64,000 nt of DNA from contig JAEUUF010000022.1 of assembly GCA_016787645.1 (NCBI GenBank), forward strand, positions 372,001-436,000, written 5' to 3'. The position numbers and the translations under genes are program-made. The DNA is from Cyclobacteriaceae bacterium. Lineage in GTDB: Bacteria; Bacteroidota; Bacteroidia; Cytophagales; Cyclobacteriaceae. The notes beneath the pieces were generated by a model. The model was not told the DNA's origin. It made no database searches and saw only the letters and a program-made list of their open reading frames with translations. Position 1 is the stretch's first letter. Every line of letters begins with the position of its first letter. This document shows positions 34,709 through 43,110 of this stretch, in pieces.

Positions 34709-35820
34709 GCTGCGGATTGATTAACGGTCTCCATGACTTGCAGGATCTTCTTCGCCGCATTCTCCCAGGTGAACTTCCTGGCCTGGGCGAGTCCCAACAT
34801 CTTCTTTGATTCGTAAAGTTGTCCATTACACAGCAAACTATCAATTACCGCGGCGATCTGTTGAGGGTTATCCGCCGGGACGTAGTTACCTGCATCACCG
34901 CATATCTCCGGCAGCGAGGTGGTGTCAGAAACGACGACCGGTACGCCGCACGCCATCGCCTCCAGCGGCGGAAGTCCGAAACTTTCAGCAAACGATGGAA
35001 AGCAGAAAAGGGTAGATAGTGAGTACACCACTCCAAGATCCTGATCAATCGAGCCCTTGAACTGCACCCGGTCTTCAATGCCCAGTGCCTTGATCGTTTG
35101 GAGGTGGTTTGACTCCTTCCAGTTAGTCGTACCCACAATGACCAACGGAATATCCTTGTCCTGAAGCAGAGCCACCCCTTTCAGAAGATTGTCTACATTC
35201 TTTCGAAGATTGAGCCGACCCACAAAAAGGAGAAACCGATCCGGCAGTGCATAGCGCAATTTGACTGCTTCTACGCGTTTTGTGTCATAGTCATTTCGCG
35301 GCAAGAAAGTTGAATCCACACCATGGTGCGCGACGAACAACTTGTCGGGATCCTTCGCAAAACCGAAATGAATTAAGCGTTTCCGCTCTTCTTCCGACAC
35401 GGTGATTACGGCATCCGCTCGCCGGGTTAAATATTTCAGCGGGGCAAAATAGAGCCTCTCATAAGTCGTGTAAAATTCAGGATTAGAAAGGAATAGAACG
35501 TCGTGGATATAGGCGATCTTCTTCGTAGTGCCAAAGGGCGAGATAAAATTCTGATACAGGGTCACATCCACTTTGTACCGGTTGGCGTAACGGGGCAGTA
35601 CAAAGACATTGGATAGTTGATTATTTCCAGCCCACACATAAACAAGGTGAATATTGGGGCCCTGCATAGGGAATTGCTCAGCGCGGTGACGTTGGTTGAG
35701 GAAGATATAGTATTCATTCCTCTGATCACAGCGAAGCATGGCCTCTACCAACGCGCGCACCACGCGCCGGCCGCTGGGCGGTCCCTCGAAATACCATTTC
35801 GCGTCAATGCCAATTCTCAT
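34705..35820 (-). CDS. Glycosyltransferase, GT4 family
   Basis: A 371-residue GT-B enzyme. The donor domain shows GRLNLRKNVDNLLKG, then FPSFAESFGLPPLEAMACGVPVVVSD with the two conserved glutamates of the E-x7-E motif, and LPEICGDAGNYVPADN. The N-terminal acceptor domain begins MRIGIDAKWYFEGPPSG. Cytoplasmic, peripheral to the membrane. Donor and acceptor are unknown. It overlaps the genes on both sides by four bases, forming a tight three-gene unit with ligase/polymerase C and the acyltransferase. Confidence 0.87.
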   Translation of the reverse strand: MRIGIDAKWYFEGPPSGRRVVRALVEAMLRCDQRNEYYIFLNQRHRAEQFPMQGPNIHLVYVWAGNNQLSNVFVLPRYANRYKVDVTLYQNFISPFGTTKKIAYIHDVLFLSNPEFYTTYERLYFAPLKYLTRRADAVITVSEEERKRLIHFGFAKDPDKLFVAHHGVDSTFLPRNDYDTKRVEAVKLRYALPDRFLLFVGRLNLRKNVDNLLKGVALLQDKDIPLVIVGTTNWKESNHLQTIKALGIEDRVQFKGSIDQDLGVVYSLSTLFCFPSFAESFGLPPLEAMACGVPVVVSDTTSLPEICGDAGNYVPADNPQQIAAVIDSLLCNGQLYESKKMLGLAQARKFTWENAAKKILQVMETVNQSAA

Positions 35821-37169
35821 GGAGCGGCCTTTAAGGCAGGTGAATTGATCTTTACTTTACACGCAGCCAGGAACTCCATATTGACCGCCCAGAAGATGTA
35901 CGGGAATGCCGTCCAGAGCGGCGAAGACAGCTGAGAGGTAATCAGAATTACAAGGTTACCTCCCAGGAAGCCGAGCGCAATCCCACGATGCCAATCCCCA
36001 GGAGGCAGTTGCTTGAACGCCTTGAAGTTTTTCCAGAGGGTCAATCCAAAAAGACTCATCAGGATCACGAACCCCACAATTCCCGTATCATGCAATGCTT
36101 GAATGCCTGATCCCGTCAGCCAACCCCTTCCGCCCATGCGCTCCTGGTATTGTCCAACATACGGATTATAGACTTCTGTATCCGCCGAAAGTGTCCCCTT
36201 TCCAAGGATCGGACGGTCGAGAAAACTCTCCCACGCCAAGAGGTAGCCCTGCACTCTGCCACCTCCCGTGCCACCTTTGAAGTCAACCAGTGTAGCGATC
36301 CGCTCTTCAAACGCCTTTCGGGCAGGATGGTCGGCAGGAAGTGTCCATCCAATGACCAGGACAATTGCCAAAGTGATTGTTCCAAACAAGACGACTCGCT
36401 TGATCACTGTTGTTTGCTTTGCCAAGACCATGAGCACCACCATGACGACAACCATTGCGCCATATACAGAACGGGTGTAGGCGAACAGGATAGAGAATCC
36501 CATGATCAATATCCAGGTCAATGCGTGTTGACGTCGTTCACCCAAAAGATAACGGCCCAAGGGCAGACAGAGCACTGCCGCCGTTCCAATCGAGAACAAA
36601 TTAGGTTCAACGGCTAATCCTTGAATGGAGGGAGGGACGAGCCCCCCCAGCGTACTCATACCTATCGCAAGATGATCAAAAGATACCCCCCTGTTTTCTA
36701 CTCCGGTGATCATGGCCAACAGCATACACACAAGTCCGAAAGCGGCTGACACCTGGTTGAAAAAAGTAAACTTCGAGATCGAACCATTCAAATCGCGCAG
36801 CATCCGAATACCGGTTCGCGCCGCAGTGTACATGAGCACACCCGCCACCAGTGGACCGCAGGCCTTCAATGAATAAAATCGGTTGGCCGCGAAGAGCGTG
36901 CTTGAAAATAGGTTCGACAGGACAAACAAATAAAGCAAGAAAGAGACATCATCCCGATACAGGACCGGTACGCGGTAACGCGACATGGCTGCATATAGCA
37001 ACGCATGCCCGATCAGGAGCAGCATGCATACATGTGAAAGCGTGATGGTCACCGGGCCGATGTCAACCGACAACCCAGAAGTAAACGCGCTGAACAGCAA
37101 CGCACCGAGTGCCAGGGTCAGCACAACATCGTTGCGCTTTATGTCCATGTTGACCGAATCCTGAAGCAT
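35817..37169 (-). CDS. O-antigen ligase/polymerase family protein C
   Basis: A polytopic membrane protein of 450 residues, about 11-12 helices, with the periplasmic loop KGTLSADTEVYNPYVGQYQERMGGRGWLTGSGIQALHDTG. It has Leu-His-Asp instead of the His-Asn-Gln pattern of proteins A and B and is probably of a different branch, for example a polymerase where the others are ligases. An ATG at 37148 is an equally good start (MDIKRND). The 139-base divergent gap upstream (37170-37308) shows no clear promoter for this gene. Confidence 0.78.
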   Translation of the reverse strand: MLQDSVNMDIKRNDVVLTLALGALLFSAFTSGLSVDIGPVTITLSHVCMLLLIGHALLYAAMSRYRVPVLYRDDVSFLLYLFVLSNLFSSTLFAANRFYSLKACGPLVAGVLMYTAARTGIRMLRDLNGSISKFTFFNQVSAAFGLVCMLLAMITGVENRGVSFDHLAIGMSTLGGLVPPSIQGLAVEPNLFSIGTAAVLCLPLGRYLLGERRQHALTWILIMGFSILFAYTRSVYGAMVVVMVVLMVLAKQTTVIKRVVLFGTITLAIVLVIGWTLPADHPARKAFEERIATLVDFKGGTGGGRVQGYLLAWESFLDRPILGKGTLSADTEVYNPYVGQYQERMGGRGWLTGSGIQALHDTGIVGFVILMSLFGLTLWKNFKAFKQLPPGDWHRGIALGFLGGNLVILITSQLSSPLWTAFPYIFWAVNMEFLAACKVKINSPALKAAP

Positions 37170-37289
37170 ACTTGGGGTTGCCGCCGCCGCTTAATTCATT
37201 GAATACAATGTTATGAGGAAGTCATGGCCTGTACAAACGATATCTCCAAAACACCCACCCCTTCTGGCCTTTGCCTCGGTCACATTGGT

Positions 37290-37297
37290 TATCTTTA
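37290..37297 (+). promoter_or_regulatory. Possible -7 box (TATCTTTA) before the methyltransferase gene
   Basis: One mismatch to TAnnTTTG, with TTTG at 37270-37273 and a 16-base spacer, shorter than the usual 19-21. The GTG start at 37309 lies 11 bases downstream. It is the only promoter-like sequence for the plus-strand gene in the 37170-37308 gap. Confidence 0.3.
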
Positions 37298-37308
37298 GCC
37301 GTTAACCT

Positions 37309-38292
37309 GTGCCTGTGAAGAGAACACTTAAGTCCATTGCCCGATTGCTCAAACCGGTGGCGGATCTTGTGCTTAGTCCGTTGACGCTGCTAGGCTCCAT
37401 CTATTTTTACCTGCTCAAGCGGTTTGGGCTCAAACAACTTCCAGTCAGCCGGTATATCTTCAATACGGTTGGAATGTTTCCGCTGGTCGATCACTACTAC
37501 GAACCCTTATTCAACCCCAAGCATCTTTCGCATCCGCTTGATGCAGATCGATCACTTCCGGGGATTGATTTCAACGTTGCTGGTCAGCTGGCCTTGCTGT
37601 CACGCTTTCATTTCCAAGTGGAGTTGGGCCAAATTCCAATCCAACCTACGGAAGGTCTCGGCTATTTTTTTCACAACGGCAGCTATGAATCGGGTGACGG
37701 CGAATTTCTTTACAATATGATCCGGACCGTAAAACCCAGGAACATTATTGAAATCGGGTGCGGTTGGTCAACCCGGATGATCCAGGCGGCCTTGGTAAAA
37801 AATAGTTCAGAAAACCGCTCGACGGCATGTCGGCATGTGTGTGTGGAGCCTTACGAAATGCCGTGGCTCGAAAAACTCCCCGTGGAGGTTAAACGCTCAC
37901 GGGTAGAGGACCTTCCGCTGGAATTCTTCTCGGTACTGGGCCCGGGAGACATTTTGTTCATTGATTCATCGCATGTCATCCGTCCCCAGGGAGACGTGCT
38001 GTATGAGTACCTGCAGCTATTGCCCACGTTGAAGAGCGGGGTAATTGTCCACATCCACGACATTTTTACGCCCAGGGATTATCCCAGGGAATGGGTAGTG
38101 GAGGACGTCAAGATTTGGACAGAACAGTATCTGCTGGAGGCTTTTTTATCCAACAACCAGGCCTTCCGGGTCATTGGCGCCGTGAACTATCTCCATCATC
38201 ATCATCGCGAAGCATTGGCCAGGACCTGTCCGATCCTTGCCCAGGAACCTGACCGGGAACCGGGCGCGTTCTGGATCGAAAAGGTTTCGTGA
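37309..38292 (+). CDS. Class I SAM-dependent methyltransferase (Methyltransf_24-like)
   Basis: A 327-residue protein with an N-terminal hydrophobic stretch (residues about 16-36) and a Rossmann core: NIIEIGCGWSTRMIQAAL near residue 145, ILFIDSSHV near residue 220 and HIHDIFTPRDYPREWV near 245. These fit cephalosporin-hydroxylase-like or Methyltransf_24 proteins seen in polysaccharide loci. It starts with GTG (a second GTG lies two codons later). It is encoded alone on the plus strand and its TGA abuts the stop of the convergent GT2 gene. Confidence 0.75.
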   Translation: MPVKRTLKSIARLLKPVADLVLSPLTLLGSIYFYLLKRFGLKQLPVSRYIFNTVGMFPLVDHYYEPLFNPKHLSHPLDADRSLPGIDFNVAGQLALLSRFHFQVELGQIPIQPTEGLGYFFHNGSYESGDGEFLYNMIRTVKPRNIIEIGCGWSTRMIQAALVKNSSENRSTACRHVCVEPYEMPWLEKLPVEVKRSRVEDLPLEFFSVLGPGDILFIDSSHVIRPQGDVLYEYLQLLPTLKSGVIVHIHDIFTPRDYPREWVVEDVKIWTEQYLLEAFLSNNQAFRVIGAVNYLHHHHREALARTCPILAQEPDREPGAFWIEKVS

Positions 38293-39153
38293 TCACCCTG
38301 CCGCCTTGCGGACAAACTTAAGCCGAAAACCCGGATGCTCAACCCGGAACTCCCTCCGGGCGCTGAGATCATCTCCGGCATAGATCGCATATCGAAGCGG
38401 GCTGGTCTCACGGTAGTTTCCGTGAAGTACTTTCTCCACAAAGAATGAAAAAAAGAACAGCGGTTTCGCGATACGAAACCAGGAAGGTAGCGTTGCCAGA
38501 AACCGCTTTTTTTCGCGCGCAGAAACCGGATCAAGACTGAGATTGACGCCCGAATAGGTGAATGTTGCCGTATAACCGGGCAGGTGCGTGCCACGAAATC
38601 CCACTTTCATCACCTGGTACAGGAAAATCACGTCAGCGATGGACCGGTAGGACTCATCAAACATTACTCGTTCGAAAATTCTACGGCGATAGAAAAGTGT
38701 GCAAGTAGTCGTATACAGGTAATTACTGAAGAAGTAGGGCCACCTGGGCTCAAAGGTCTTGCGGTAGGCAATGAATTCTCCGGCCGGATCCACGACTAAA
38801 AAATCCCCGGCCACAAAATCGACCTCCGGATGTTGAGCAAAATAATCGATCACGCGCTGCAGGGTACCCGGCAAATACTGCTCATCACCATTCAGGTGAC
38901 CTACAATTTCAGCGCTTGCCTTGCGAATGGCCTTGTTCAGAGCATGGTACATCCCGTTGTCGGCTTCGGAAACGCCCATGATGCTCGACTGGGACGCAAG
39001 CCACTCAGCCGTTCCATCCTTCGAGCCTCCATCCATGATGATGTGCTCAACCGCAACACCCTGATCCTGCACCGACGCAGCGCAACGCTTCACCGAAGGG
39101 AGCATGTTGAAGCTGGGCGTTACGATGGATATGTCTGGCCTCGAAGAAGCCAT
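38293..39153 (-). CDS. Glycosyltransferase, GT2 family
   Basis: A 286-residue GT-A enzyme. It begins DISIVTPSFNMLPSVKRCAASVQDQ and has the nucleotide-binding strand HIIMDGGSKDGTAEWL, then ADNGMYHALNKAIRKASAEIVGHLNGDEQY, where Asn-Gly-Asp stands for the DxD metal motif. This is typical of WcaA-like family 2 enzymes. It is the last gene of the 20-gene unit that runs from 57376. Its stop abuts that of the convergent methyltransferase in TGATCA. Confidence 0.88.
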   Translation of the reverse strand: MASSRPDISIVTPSFNMLPSVKRCAASVQDQGVAVEHIIMDGGSKDGTAEWLASQSSIMGVSEADNGMYHALNKAIRKASAEIVGHLNGDEQYLPGTLQRVIDYFAQHPEVDFVAGDFLVVDPAGEFIAYRKTFEPRWPYFFSNYLYTTTCTLFYRRRIFERVMFDESYRSIADVIFLYQVMKVGFRGTHLPGYTATFTYSGVNLSLDPVSAREKKRFLATLPSWFRIAKPLFFFSFFVEKVLHGNYRETSPLRYAIYAGDDLSARREFRVEHPGFRLKFVRKAAG

Positions 39154-39156
39154 GGG

Positions 39157-40242
39157 CTAAAATTTGTTCATCAATTCAATGACTCGCGTTACATCATCCG
39201 CGGTATGCATGTAGGAAACCGGAAGACTGAGTGTGGTCAAATGAATTTCTTCGGCGAGCGGAAACTGTGCACCTTGGAAATATGGCAACATGGCTTTCTG
39301 CCGGTGGGGTGGTACAGGATAGTGGATTTCCGTTTTCACACCGTTCTTTTCGAGGTATTCCCGAAGGGCATCCCTTCGGGGGTGGCGAATGTTGTAAATG
39401 TGGAACACATCATAGTAATCAGGATGCACCACCGGCTTGATAAAATCGCTTTTAAGGCCCTGCTGATACAGCGCCGCAAGTGATCGTTTGTGTTCATTGA
39501 TCTTGTCCAGGGACCGGAGTTTCACCCGGAGGAATGCGGCTTGAAGCTCGTCCAGCCTTGAATTCACACCGATTACCTCATTGTAGTACTTCCGGTCTGA
39601 ACCGTAGTTCCTCAAATAGGCGATCTTCCTCTGCAACACCTCACTATCGGTGGTCAGGCAGCCGCCATCGCCGAGAGCGCCCAGGTTTTTAGTTGGGTAA
39701 AAACTGAAAGCACCGAAATCCCCAAATGTCCCGGCCTTCTTTCCTTTCAGCGAGGCACCGTGTGCCTGCGCGCAATCTTCAATCATCACCAACCTGTGCT
39801 TTTGAGCAAGGGGCATGATCTGATCCATCGCCGCACACTTGCCATACAGATGAACAACCATGATCGCCACCGTCCTCTTGGTAATGGCCGACTCGATCAG
39901 CGCCGGGTTCATGTTATAAGTAGCCAGGTCAGGCTCCACCAGCACAGGTGTGAGTCCACATTGAATAATCGAGAGAACTGTCGCGATGTAGGTATTGGAA
40001 GGAACCAGCACTTCATCGCCTGGTTGAAATGAATAGCTGCGCAGGGCAAGCGTGAGGGCATCCAGTCCATTGGCGACTCCCAGGCAATGTTGGGATCCAC
40101 AATAGGCGGCAAATGACCGTTCAAACTCCTTTACCTGGGCGCCCAGAATGAACCAACCGCTTTCCAACACCGCATCCAGTTGCCGGCGATATTCCTCCGC
40201 GAAAGGCTTATTCAATTGGCCAAGGTTCTCGTACTCTATCAT
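39157..40242 (-). CDS. DegT/DnrJ/EryC1 aminotransferase, probable dTDP-3-amino sugar type
   Basis: A 361-residue PLP enzyme. The lysine that binds PLP is in [16 protein letters not shown] near residue 185, preceded by [12 protein letters not shown]. Overlaps the upstream ketoisomerase gene by four bases. In QdtB/FdtB pathways these two enzymes act in turn: dTDP-4-keto-6-deoxyglucose is isomerised to the 3-keto form, then transaminated to dTDP-Qui3N or dTDP-Fuc3N. The pairing is strong evidence for such a sugar; the stereochemistry cannot be read. RmlA and RmlB must be supplied from outside the window. Confidence 0.88.
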   Translation of the reverse strand: MIEYENLGQLNKPFAEEYRRQLDAVLESGWFILGAQVKEFERSFAAYCGSQHCLGVANGLDALTLALRSYSFQPGDEVLVPSNTYIATVLSIIQCGLTPVLVEPDLATYNMNPALIESAITKRTVAIMVVHLYGKCAAMDQIMPLAQKHRLVMIEDCAQAHGASLKGKKAGTFGDFGAFSFYPTKNLGALGDGGCLTTDSEVLQRKIAYLRNYGSDRKYYNEVIGVNSRLDELQAAFLRVKLRSLDKINEHKRSLAALYQQGLKSDFIKPVVHPDYYDVFHIYNIRHPRRDALREYLEKNGVKTEIHYPVPPHRQKAMLPYFQGAQFPLAEEIHLTTLSLPVSYMHTADDVTRVIELMNKF

Positions 40243-40604
40243 GCGTAGGGTTCGTAGATATAATCTTTGGGATCAAAAAACTCGGACGCCAGAACCATCA
40301 GGATAGCGTCGGGAGAAAAATCATACATCTTGTGCCAATCGCGGGGTTCAAGAATGAGACACTTACTTGGTTTGTCGAGTGCAAATTCCTCCACCGTTGA
40401 TCCGTTGTTATTCCAGATGGTGCAATGGCCTTTCAGGCAGATGGCGGCCTGGATGGTCTGATGGTGCCGGTGGCCTCCCCGAACGGAATTGTCTACTCCA
40501 TAGATATAAAATATCCTTCGCACATCGAAGGGTATCACCTTTTCGATGACCGTCAGGTTTCCCCGCTCGTCGGTAAACGTTTTCAAATCAATCAGCCTGG
40601 CCAT
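40239..40604 (-). CDS. Sugar 3,4-ketoisomerase, QdtA/FdtA-type cupin
   Basis: A 121-residue single-domain cupin. It has [18 protein letters not shown], with the histidine cluster of the active site, and begins with [11 protein letters not shown], both typical of the WxcM-like C-terminal/FdtA family. The expected reaction is isomerisation of dTDP-4-keto-6-deoxyglucose to the 3-keto sugar. It is followed directly by its aminotransferase. FdtA versus QdtA (galacto or gluco product) cannot be decided by eye. Confidence 0.88.
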   Translation of the reverse strand: MARLIDLKTFTDERGNLTVIEKVIPFDVRRIFYIYGVDNSVRGGHRHHQTIQAAICLKGHCTIWNNNGSTVEEFALDKPSKCLILEPRDWHKMYDFSPDAILMVLASEFFDPKDYIYEPYA

Positions 40605-41572
40605 GTTGCGGTGAATTCATTGCAATCAAACACATTGTACGTTCCCGTCCATCTCCTTCGCCAAGTCTGCAACCTGGCTTTCCACGATTGATCTACGGAA
40701 GCCAGGGACCGCTCAATAGCCGCCCGTTCTTGTGCCGTTTGCAGCCGGCGAAGATAATCGGCATAAAGCGAATATACATTCTTCATCCCAAGCCGGTAAG
40801 GGCTGATATCGACCCGGTTATTGGGCAGGTATTTCACATAATGAAAGTGGTAGAAGACCAGCGGTAAAGGCTGACCTCCCTTCAGATCACTGATCATCCA
40901 TTGACCCACCGCATCCCTTGACAATTCATATTGCTGAATATTCCAGGGGGCCACCCCGCCACCGAGATGTCGAAGAACATGAACTCCATGAAAGCGGGTA
41001 GTCCAGTCATCCAGGTATTTCTGGTCTCCAAATTTTCCATCCTCCATCCGGTTATAGCACCACTCGAGGCATCGGTCGCGCCACCAGGAGAGTGCCGTAC
41101 GTCCATCCGTGTTATTCTTTATGGATAAGAATTGCACGCAGTAAATTCCACTGGTGGCGGATTGATCATACTCCGGTGTGTAGCGATGTTCTGTGATTAA
41201 TACGGATTGATCATTCATTTCCCGAAACAATATTTCAGGATCCTGGTAGAAACAAAGATCTGCATCCAGGTAGGTGCATTGGGGTACTTGAAAGCGATCC
41301 AGCACATGATCAATCACATAAGGCGTACTGGTCCAGCAGTACTCGGCCCTTGTCCGGTCCGGTTTTACACGAAGGAGGTCCTGGTTCTCAAATTCACCCA
41401 GGGGGATCAGGGTGACGTTGGCCAAATTAAGCTTCTGAAGAATCTGGTGGGCACGGTCATCGAAAGGAAAAACATAGAGATGAAAATCAGCCTTCGTGCG
41501 CTGCAGCGAATCATACAACACCAGCCCGCGGTCGAGGTAGTTGGAATCAAATAGCGTGCAGAAGTACATCAT
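40592..41572 (-). CDS. GT8-like glycosyltransferase
   Basis: A 326-residue GT-A-type protein from the ATG at 41572 (a second ATG follows directly). It begins YFCTLFDSNYLDRGLVLYDSL, like family 8 and related nucleotide-diphospho-sugar transferases, with the DxD metal motif in CTYLDADLCFY (residues about 103-105). A later GDQKYLDDW and the HLGGGVAPWN stretch are also typical. The donor is probably a nucleotide hexose or the 3-amino sugar made by the next genes. It overlaps the ketoisomerase gene by 13 bases. Confidence 0.75.
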   Translation of the reverse strand: MMYFCTLFDSNYLDRGLVLYDSLQRTKADFHLYVFPFDDRAHQILQKLNLANVTLIPLGEFENQDLLRVKPDRTRAEYCWTSTPYVIDHVLDRFQVPQCTYLDADLCFYQDPEILFREMNDQSVLITEHRYTPEYDQSATSGIYCVQFLSIKNNTDGRTALSWWRDRCLEWCYNRMEDGKFGDQKYLDDWTTRFHGVHVLRHLGGGVAPWNIQQYELSRDAVGQWMISDLKGGQPLPLVFYHFHYVKYLPNNRVDISPYRLGMKNVYSLYADYLRRLQTAQERAAIERSLASVDQSWKARLQTWRRRWTGTYNVFDCNEFTATWPG

Positions 41573-41576
41573 TCCA

Positions 41577-42302
41577 TCAGGCGGGTTTCCGGGCCAACAC
41601 AATATTGTCCAAGTACAGATCCCTGTTGCGTGGAAGAATCCAGTGAACCAGCGACCCCAGGATGTTCCATGGAGAGATTAAAACAAGGACGATGACTCGG
41701 TTAAGCAGGTTATTACGAGTCACTGTCTTCTTATAAACATAGAGGGTAATCATTTGAAAGACTACGCGAATATCGTCTACACTCTTGGTCAACGAGATCA
41801 CTTCAAAGCCAGCCTGCTTCAATACGGCCTGTATTCCAAACGAACTGTACCTGGCAAAATCATTGGGTTGTTCATGTTCGTCCCAAACAAATGGCACCGT
41901 AAGCAGTAGCTTTCCTCCCGGCTTCAATATGCGGTAAAGTTCTGCGAGGAACTCCGGGGGATTGAATACATGTTCAAATACCTGGTTGGAAATCACTGAA
42001 TCAAAAGAATGATCCGGAAATGGCAACCTCTTTCCATCATAAAACACGTCGACTTGCTCCTGAGAATGGTCATGTCCGGGGTTTTCAATGTCCACACCAA
42101 TGTATTCGGTATAGTTGAAGAGCGATTGGTAAGGTTTACTACCACATCCTACATCCAGGATTCTTCCGGTTATGGCCGCTGACACAGCCTTGATCTCCTT
42201 CACCAATCCACGACGGGCAAAAAAGAAAGGGTTGACAAAAACCCCCAGCGCGTCCGGATAGAACACTTGCTTCCTGAGATAACGCTTTATCGACGCGATC
42301 AT
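41577..42302 (-). CDS. Class I SAM-dependent methyltransferase
   Basis: A 241-residue protein with the complete Methyltransf_11 pattern: RILDVGCGSKPYQSL near residue 47, the acidic strand EYIGVDIE, SFDSVISNQVFEHV and LYRILKPGGKLLLTVPF. A hydrophobic C-terminal segment (residues about 205-225) may tether it to the membrane. It likely methylates a sugar or the chain end. It shares one base with the start of the next upstream gene's stop codon. Confidence 0.82.
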   Translation of the reverse strand: MIASIKRYLRKQVFYPDALGVFVNPFFFARRGLVKEIKAVSAAITGRILDVGCGSKPYQSLFNYTEYIGVDIENPGHDHSQEQVDVFYDGKRLPFPDHSFDSVISNQVFEHVFNPPEFLAELYRILKPGGKLLLTVPFVWDEHEQPNDFARYSSFGIQAVLKQAGFEVISLTKSVDDIRVVFQMITLYVYKKTVTRNNLLNRVIVLVLISPWNILGSLVHWILPRNRDLYLDNIVLARKPA

Positions 42303-43099
42303 TAATTCGTTTTTCTCTTGAATAGGAATCCTTTGAATACGGACGGCAAATTTGCACGATCCTCGTTCGGGAATTCAGCAACGGTTTCAAAATTCTTGCT
42401 CATGAAGTCCCTGAACCTGGCTTCGTTGAAGAACCAGGCCGGATAGCTGGCCGGGTAGATCGCAGGGTCAACACGCTGAATCGTCAATCGGTCTTTATCA
42501 CCTTCCACCAGGAATGGCATTTTATCAACAATCAGGAAGGGTGCTCGAAGTTTGACGAGTTCCCCCAATGTGGCGTATGGTTCACGGAGATAGGGCAAAA
42601 CGCTTGAAAGAAGAATGACATCCACGGCTCCTTCAGCTACACACGATTCGGGCGTGAGAAAAAACTTCAACCGCTCATCTTGAAAATGAACCCTGCCCAG
42701 TTCCACAAACCTTGGCTGTTCAACAACATGCCATCGAATCGTCAACTCCTGCAGGAATGCACGCAAGGTGAAGTAGGTACTTCCAAGCGACCCTCCGAAA
42801 TCCATGACAGTCATCCCAGCGCTTTGTTTTGCGGCCGCCCACAGAATTCCTGAAAGGATTGGCCACGGGTATTCTGGTCTGTCAAAGGTTACCGAATCAC
42901 GTTCGTAGGCAGCTTTGCCCTGCTTCACTTTCAGTGCGGCATCAAGTACCTTTTGTGCAATGGCCTCCGCATCGTAGCCGGACGTATGGGCTGCCGCATC
43001 TTCCCAGGAACCATAATCACCGAACCAACCATACTTCGCGGGCCTTATCGAGGCCAGACTTTTCGCAACGATGGGAGGTAAGAATTCCTTGAAATGCAC
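42302..43099 (-). CDS. TIGR04325-type methyltransferase
   Basis: A 265-residue protein. It contains the family features: N-terminal YGWFGDYGSWEDAAAHTSGYDA, then TVMDFGGSLGSTYFTLRAFL as the SAM-binding motif near residue 96, WHVVEQPRFV and DVILLSSVLPYL. Members of this group (also called LIC12133 family) are found in surface polysaccharide clusters; the substrate is not known. Two methyltransferases lie side by side here. Confidence 0.8.
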   Translation of the reverse strand: MHFKEFLPPIVAKSLASIRPAKYGWFGDYGSWEDAAAHTSGYDAEAIAQKVLDAALKVKQGKAAYERDSVTFDRPEYPWPILSGILWAAAKQSAGMTVMDFGGSLGSTYFTLRAFLQELTIRWHVVEQPRFVELGRVHFQDERLKFFLTPESCVAEGAVDVILLSSVLPYLREPYATLGELVKLRAPFLIVDKMPFLVEGDKDRLTIQRVDPAIYPASYPAWFFNEARFRDFMSKNFETVAEFPNEDRANLPSVFKGFLFKRKTN

Positions 43100-43110
43100 G
43101 GCATGAAGAC

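Noticed and set aside
38830-39483. A 217-codon plus-strand frame opposite the GT2 and DegT genes
   Set aside because: It spans the border of two real genes on the other strand and shows no protein family features.
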